The position numbers and the translations under genes were made by a program. The notes below the pieces were generated by a model. It saw only the letters and a program-made list of their open reading frames with translations, had not been told where the DNA came from and searched no databases. Shown one piece after another: positions 63,370 to 64,000 of a stretch of DNA of 64,000 nucleotides; the stretch's first letter is position 1, and every line of letters starts with the position of its first letter. Source of the DNA: Hermatobates lingyangjiaoensis (Eukaryota > Arthropoda > Insecta > Hemiptera > Hermatobatidae); NCBI GenBank assembly GCA_026182355.1, contig JAPFBL010000223.1:966501-1030500 (forward strand). Direction: 5' to 3'.

Positions 63370-63485
63370 TTGGAGCACTAAGTGTTCGAAACGTGTTATT
63401 AGTTTTCATTATTTTCGTTAGTTACAAAAAATTATTTTTTTTTGCGTGAGGACGTAATATTTCAAATCTCCCAATATAAATGATT
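63370..63485 (+). repeat. PLE tail end, family A variant
   Basis: Starts inside the hammerhead stem II (GCACTAAGTGTTCGAAACGT) and runs to ATTTCAAATCTCCCAATAT. First box absent. Confidence 0.65.
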
Positions 63486-64000
63486 TTTGTTTTAAACTAA
63501 TTTGCATAGAACATATTAATTGAATCTTTGAATGCAAGTTGCCAGATATATATTTTCATAGTTTCAATAGATTTATTCCCTTATAACTAATTTTATAATT
63601 GTTAAATTATCTGTAAGAGACATTTTATATAACCAATATATGTAAAAGATATTTTATAGCGCCAAACGTCTAATAAACATCCTTAAATACGCTTGTTTTA
63701 GAAGGTGCGTAAAAAAACTTTCATTTTGGTTTTATAATATAAACTGGAAACTATTACTTGTTCTTTTAACGTTTATTGAATTTCTACAAACAAAATGGGC
63801 GTTAACCTATATTGTGTGAATTAAGGTTTTTTTTTATACAGAAATACAAAAGTAGGGTAATAAAACCTTGCATATAGCAAAAACCCTAAGATTGCATTAC
63901 TCTGGGAAAACTTTAAAAGATTTGGGCCTTTTCAATAAGCAACATAGCCCTGAAATGTAAAAACTACTTTAAAGAAGTCCCGCCTGCTCGGCTTTCTGCT
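63486..64000. other. AT-rich spacer at window end
   Basis: Nothing recognised. Confidence 0.4.

Overview
This is a gene-poor, strongly AT-rich eukaryotic window, most likely from an arthropod or another invertebrate. The signs are dense (TA)n microsatellites, tRNA-derived SINEs, mariner-type DNA transposons and many Penelope-like retroelement (PLE) remnants. I found no bacterial gene organisation, no CRISPR array and no confidently recognisable host gene. The only coding sequence I can name belongs to transposable elements. The species cannot be fixed from the sequence alone.

The dominant theme is a dense population of short PLE tail (pLTR) copies that carry hammerhead self-cleaving ribozyme motifs (CUGANGA, hairpin, GAAA, short stem III, NUH cleavage site). 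By eye more than 30 copies keep both conserved boxes. They fall into several families that I label by the sequence around the cleavage site: A (ACGCGT), B (AGATCT), C and G (ATAT), D (ACATGT), E (AATT), F (AGCT), H (ACCGGT) and L. In most families stem III is a palindrome, as expected for ribozymes that work as dimers. Most copies sit in inverted pairs (antisense arm, short spacer, sense arm), and most of these are flanked by (TA)n.

Two PLE coding remnants are clear. At 24.7-25.8 kb there is the C-terminal end of an RT-endonuclease ORF (GIY-YIG domain), then a tail with a hammerhead, then the N-terminus of the next ORF copy ending in TNIYI. At 33.4-35.8 kb a 2.4 kb palindrome carries the same GIY-YIG C-terminus on both arms. 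N-terminal PLE fragments occur at 21.3, 21.85, 25.7, 50.1 and 56.6-57.3 kb. Four end at the same coding motif (PxxTNIY), which merges into (TA)n. In family D the hammerhead stem III contains the ATG of the PLE ORF, so predicted self-cleavage falls inside the second codon.

Layout: 0-5 kb, SINE, LINE-like 3' end, family A tails and an 89-bp tandem hammerhead array. 5.6-6.3 kb, GC-richer unclassified repeat. 7.8-8.1 kb, mariner fossil. 9-15 kb, A and B tails, SINEs and a 52-bp minisatellite. 16.8-18.7 kb, 73-bp repeats and a local duplication. 20.7-26.2 kb, dense PLE cluster. 28-29.4 kb, LINE-like 3' ends and a SINE. 33.4-36.4 kb, PLE palindrome and tails. 37.5-39 kb, 94-bp satellite. 40.9-41.9 kb, GC-richer repeat. 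44.9-50.7 kb, second dense PLE cluster. 53-55.3 kb, long inverted repeat and tails. 55.4-56.4 kb, fold-back mariner. 56.6-57.6 kb, family D palindrome. 58.9-59.8 kb, internally deleted mariner. 60.2-62.1 kb, C and A tail hairpins. The rest is AT-rich sequence with nothing I can name.
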